DNA from: Acidobacteriota bacterium
GTDB lineage: Bacteria > Acidobacteriota > Vicinamibacteria > Vicinamibacterales > Vicinamibacteraceae
Direction: 5' to 3'
Length of the DNA: 6,574 bases
Assembly: GCA_023418055.1 (NCBI GenBank)
Contig: JAEZDP010000259.1
Location: forward strand, 1 to 6,574
This document shows, piece after piece, positions 6,401 through 6,574 of this stretch. Position numbers and translations under genes: made by a program. The notes under the pieces are model-generated. The model saw only the letters and a list, made by a program, of their open reading frames with translations, was not told the DNA's origin and searched no databases. Every line of letters starts with the position of its first letter. Position 1 is the stretch's first letter.

Positions 6401-6574
6401 GAGATTGCCGGTGCGGGTCGCCAGCGCCTCCATCACGGCCAGCGCCTCCGACTCGCGCGCGTCCCCACCGGCCCGCTCGAGATCGAGCGCCAGCGCGTGG
6501 GCCGCCAGGGGGCCATCGGGTTCGGCCTCGAGCGCCTGCCGCCAGTGCGTGATGGCGGCATCCACATCGCCGAG
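3449..6574 (-). CDS. Giant TPR + VCBS + ASPIC/UnbV protein, 5' end outside the window
   Basis: The frame is open from the right edge (Leu-Gly-Asp-Val...) to TGA at 3449-3451, giving 1041 residues of the C-terminal part. The GTG at 6565 is an internal valine of a TPR motif and not a start. Counting from the first codon in the window: residues 1-100 are helical TPR-like repeats (AAITHWRQALEAEPDG is a typical one), so more TPRs probably lie upstream. Residues about 240-505 hold FG-GAP/VCBS repeats with calcium loops near 294-305 (ADVDLDGDLDLV), 343-353 (ADVDGDGVPDA), 446-456 (GDLDNNGGLDL) and 490-500 (VDLDGDGRLEL). Residues about 536-600 form an ASPIC/UnbV domain (INAFGIGGEVEVRTG, VHLGLG, VRVGWPNGT). 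Residues 609-617 (CPWLFAWDG), followed by FVTDVLWRSPLGLRINAQ, open a C-terminal region of about 430 residues that I cannot assign to a named domain. That region includes NLEIYWDRLGWA (852-863) and FIVVSDGWEKDGDFNT (964-979). No transmembrane segment is visible in this part. It is the first gene seen in the operon and overlaps the next by ATGA. It is probably extracytoplasmic, but its signal sequence would lie outside the window. Confidence 0.85.
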   Translation of the reverse strand, partial: LGDVDAAITHWRQALEAEPDGPLAAHALALDLERAGGDARESEALAVMEALATRTGNLAAQVEWARLASKRRDASALQRAVAALDAQASAWPDEIRERFATVRTAAASDPGSAGRPVAFLKNFLLRLPTYRAAVAAVSTPREEVGEPLDLFVVLPNPSPQAAPADRTLQFDVATPWPDAPTANVVGALAARAVSLTADAAPVAVAFDGSHLQVGPPGDAGAQRVAVPGAWTSEAGAPMVVSADLTYDFRNDLVVAGNGGVRLFVQGEDGRFSDVTEPAGVPSNLRTRAMHGVWAADVDLDGDLDLVAAPVGEAPVVLRNNGDTTFAVLQPFVGVSDVQAFVWADVDGDGVPDAACLDGRGVVTAFVNLRGGAFAAQSMPTDLPPGVSLALADAGDDSRIDLLLLDADGVIRRLSLDNETARWSAREVARVPAAAPLTRGRTRLRTGDLDNNGGLDLLVTAVSGTHVVLGENDGSFQPLDTIVPLIAHDVVDLDGDGRLELLGLDPDGHVRRASSRGEAAYHWQVIRPRAATAFGDQRINAFGIGGEVEVRTGLHVQKRVIDAPAVHLGLGEATRAEVVRVGWPNGTLQSEFGLDGDRAIAASQRLKGSCPWLFAWDGRDMSFVTDVLWRSPLGLRINAQATADVLMTEDRVKVRGDQLVPRDGAYDLRITAELWETHFFDLVSLLVVDHPEGTEVWADERFAVPSPSNDLIVTDPVQPLVAARDDEGQDVTALVAARDDDHLDVPGRGRYQGITRDHFVELDLPADVPRDVPVWLVAQGWIHPTDSSINVAISQGAHPAPKGLQLQVADEAGEWRVADANLGFPAGKDKTILVDLSPHLPRRGPVRLRLATNLEIYWDRLGWARGRPDVVLNPVRLLPRAAELRYRGYSAVTPAAASTPERPRYVLDGTMPRWRDLEGYHTRFGDVRDLILDVDDRYVIMNAGDELQVQFDAAGDPPAGMTRDFIVVSDGWEKDGDFNTTFSRTVLPLPTHDTGRYDRPPGALEDDPVYLKHPEDFVQYHTRYVTPDAVRDALRPSRRTPR

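Overview
The window is dense, high-G+C bacterial DNA (roughly two thirds G+C by eye) with four genes and one short repeat-rich intergenic gap. The protein repertoire is a choice-of-anchor Q/beta-helix plus fibronectin III surface protein, FG-GAP/VCBS proteins with ASPIC/UnbV domains, and an RnfD/UnbU-like membrane protein. Together with the codon bias this resembles soil Acidobacteriota (Vicinamibacteria type). That placement is inference; no rRNA or marker gene is present.

Layout. A plus-strand gene enters from the left and ends at 627 (extracellular beta-helix end plus FnIII domain, N terminus missing). It converges on a three-gene minus-strand operon that enters from the right edge. In transcription order the operon is: (1) a very large TPR + VCBS + ASPIC/UnbV protein, 5' end outside the window (6574 to 3449); (2) a 601-aa CRTAC1/UnbV-type VCBS protein with an N-terminal signal or anchor segment (3452 to 1647); (3) a 303-aa polytopic membrane protein of the UnbU/RnfD-like family, GTG start (1650 to 739). 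Both junctions are 4-bp stop/start overlaps (ATGA and GTGA), so the three products are probably translationally coupled and made together.

The convergent gap (628-738) and the 3' end of the membrane-protein gene hold a repeat cluster. Three tandem units of about 27 bp share a 19-base core beginning GTGGGGTCAG. They are followed by a 50-bp imperfect palindrome (735-784) with perfect 10-bp outer arms. The palindrome lies inside the membrane-protein gene and encodes its last 14 residues and its stop codon.

The most interesting point is the adjacent UnbV-like + UnbU-like pair. These two families are known as conserved partners of the enediyne polyketide cassette (unbL-unbV-unbU-pksE-tebC), yet here they sit with a second, giant UnbV-domain protein and no polyketide gene in view. 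This suggests a broader, undescribed membrane/exported module of VCBS-UnbV proteins with an UnbU membrane partner. The operon's function cannot be read from the sequence.
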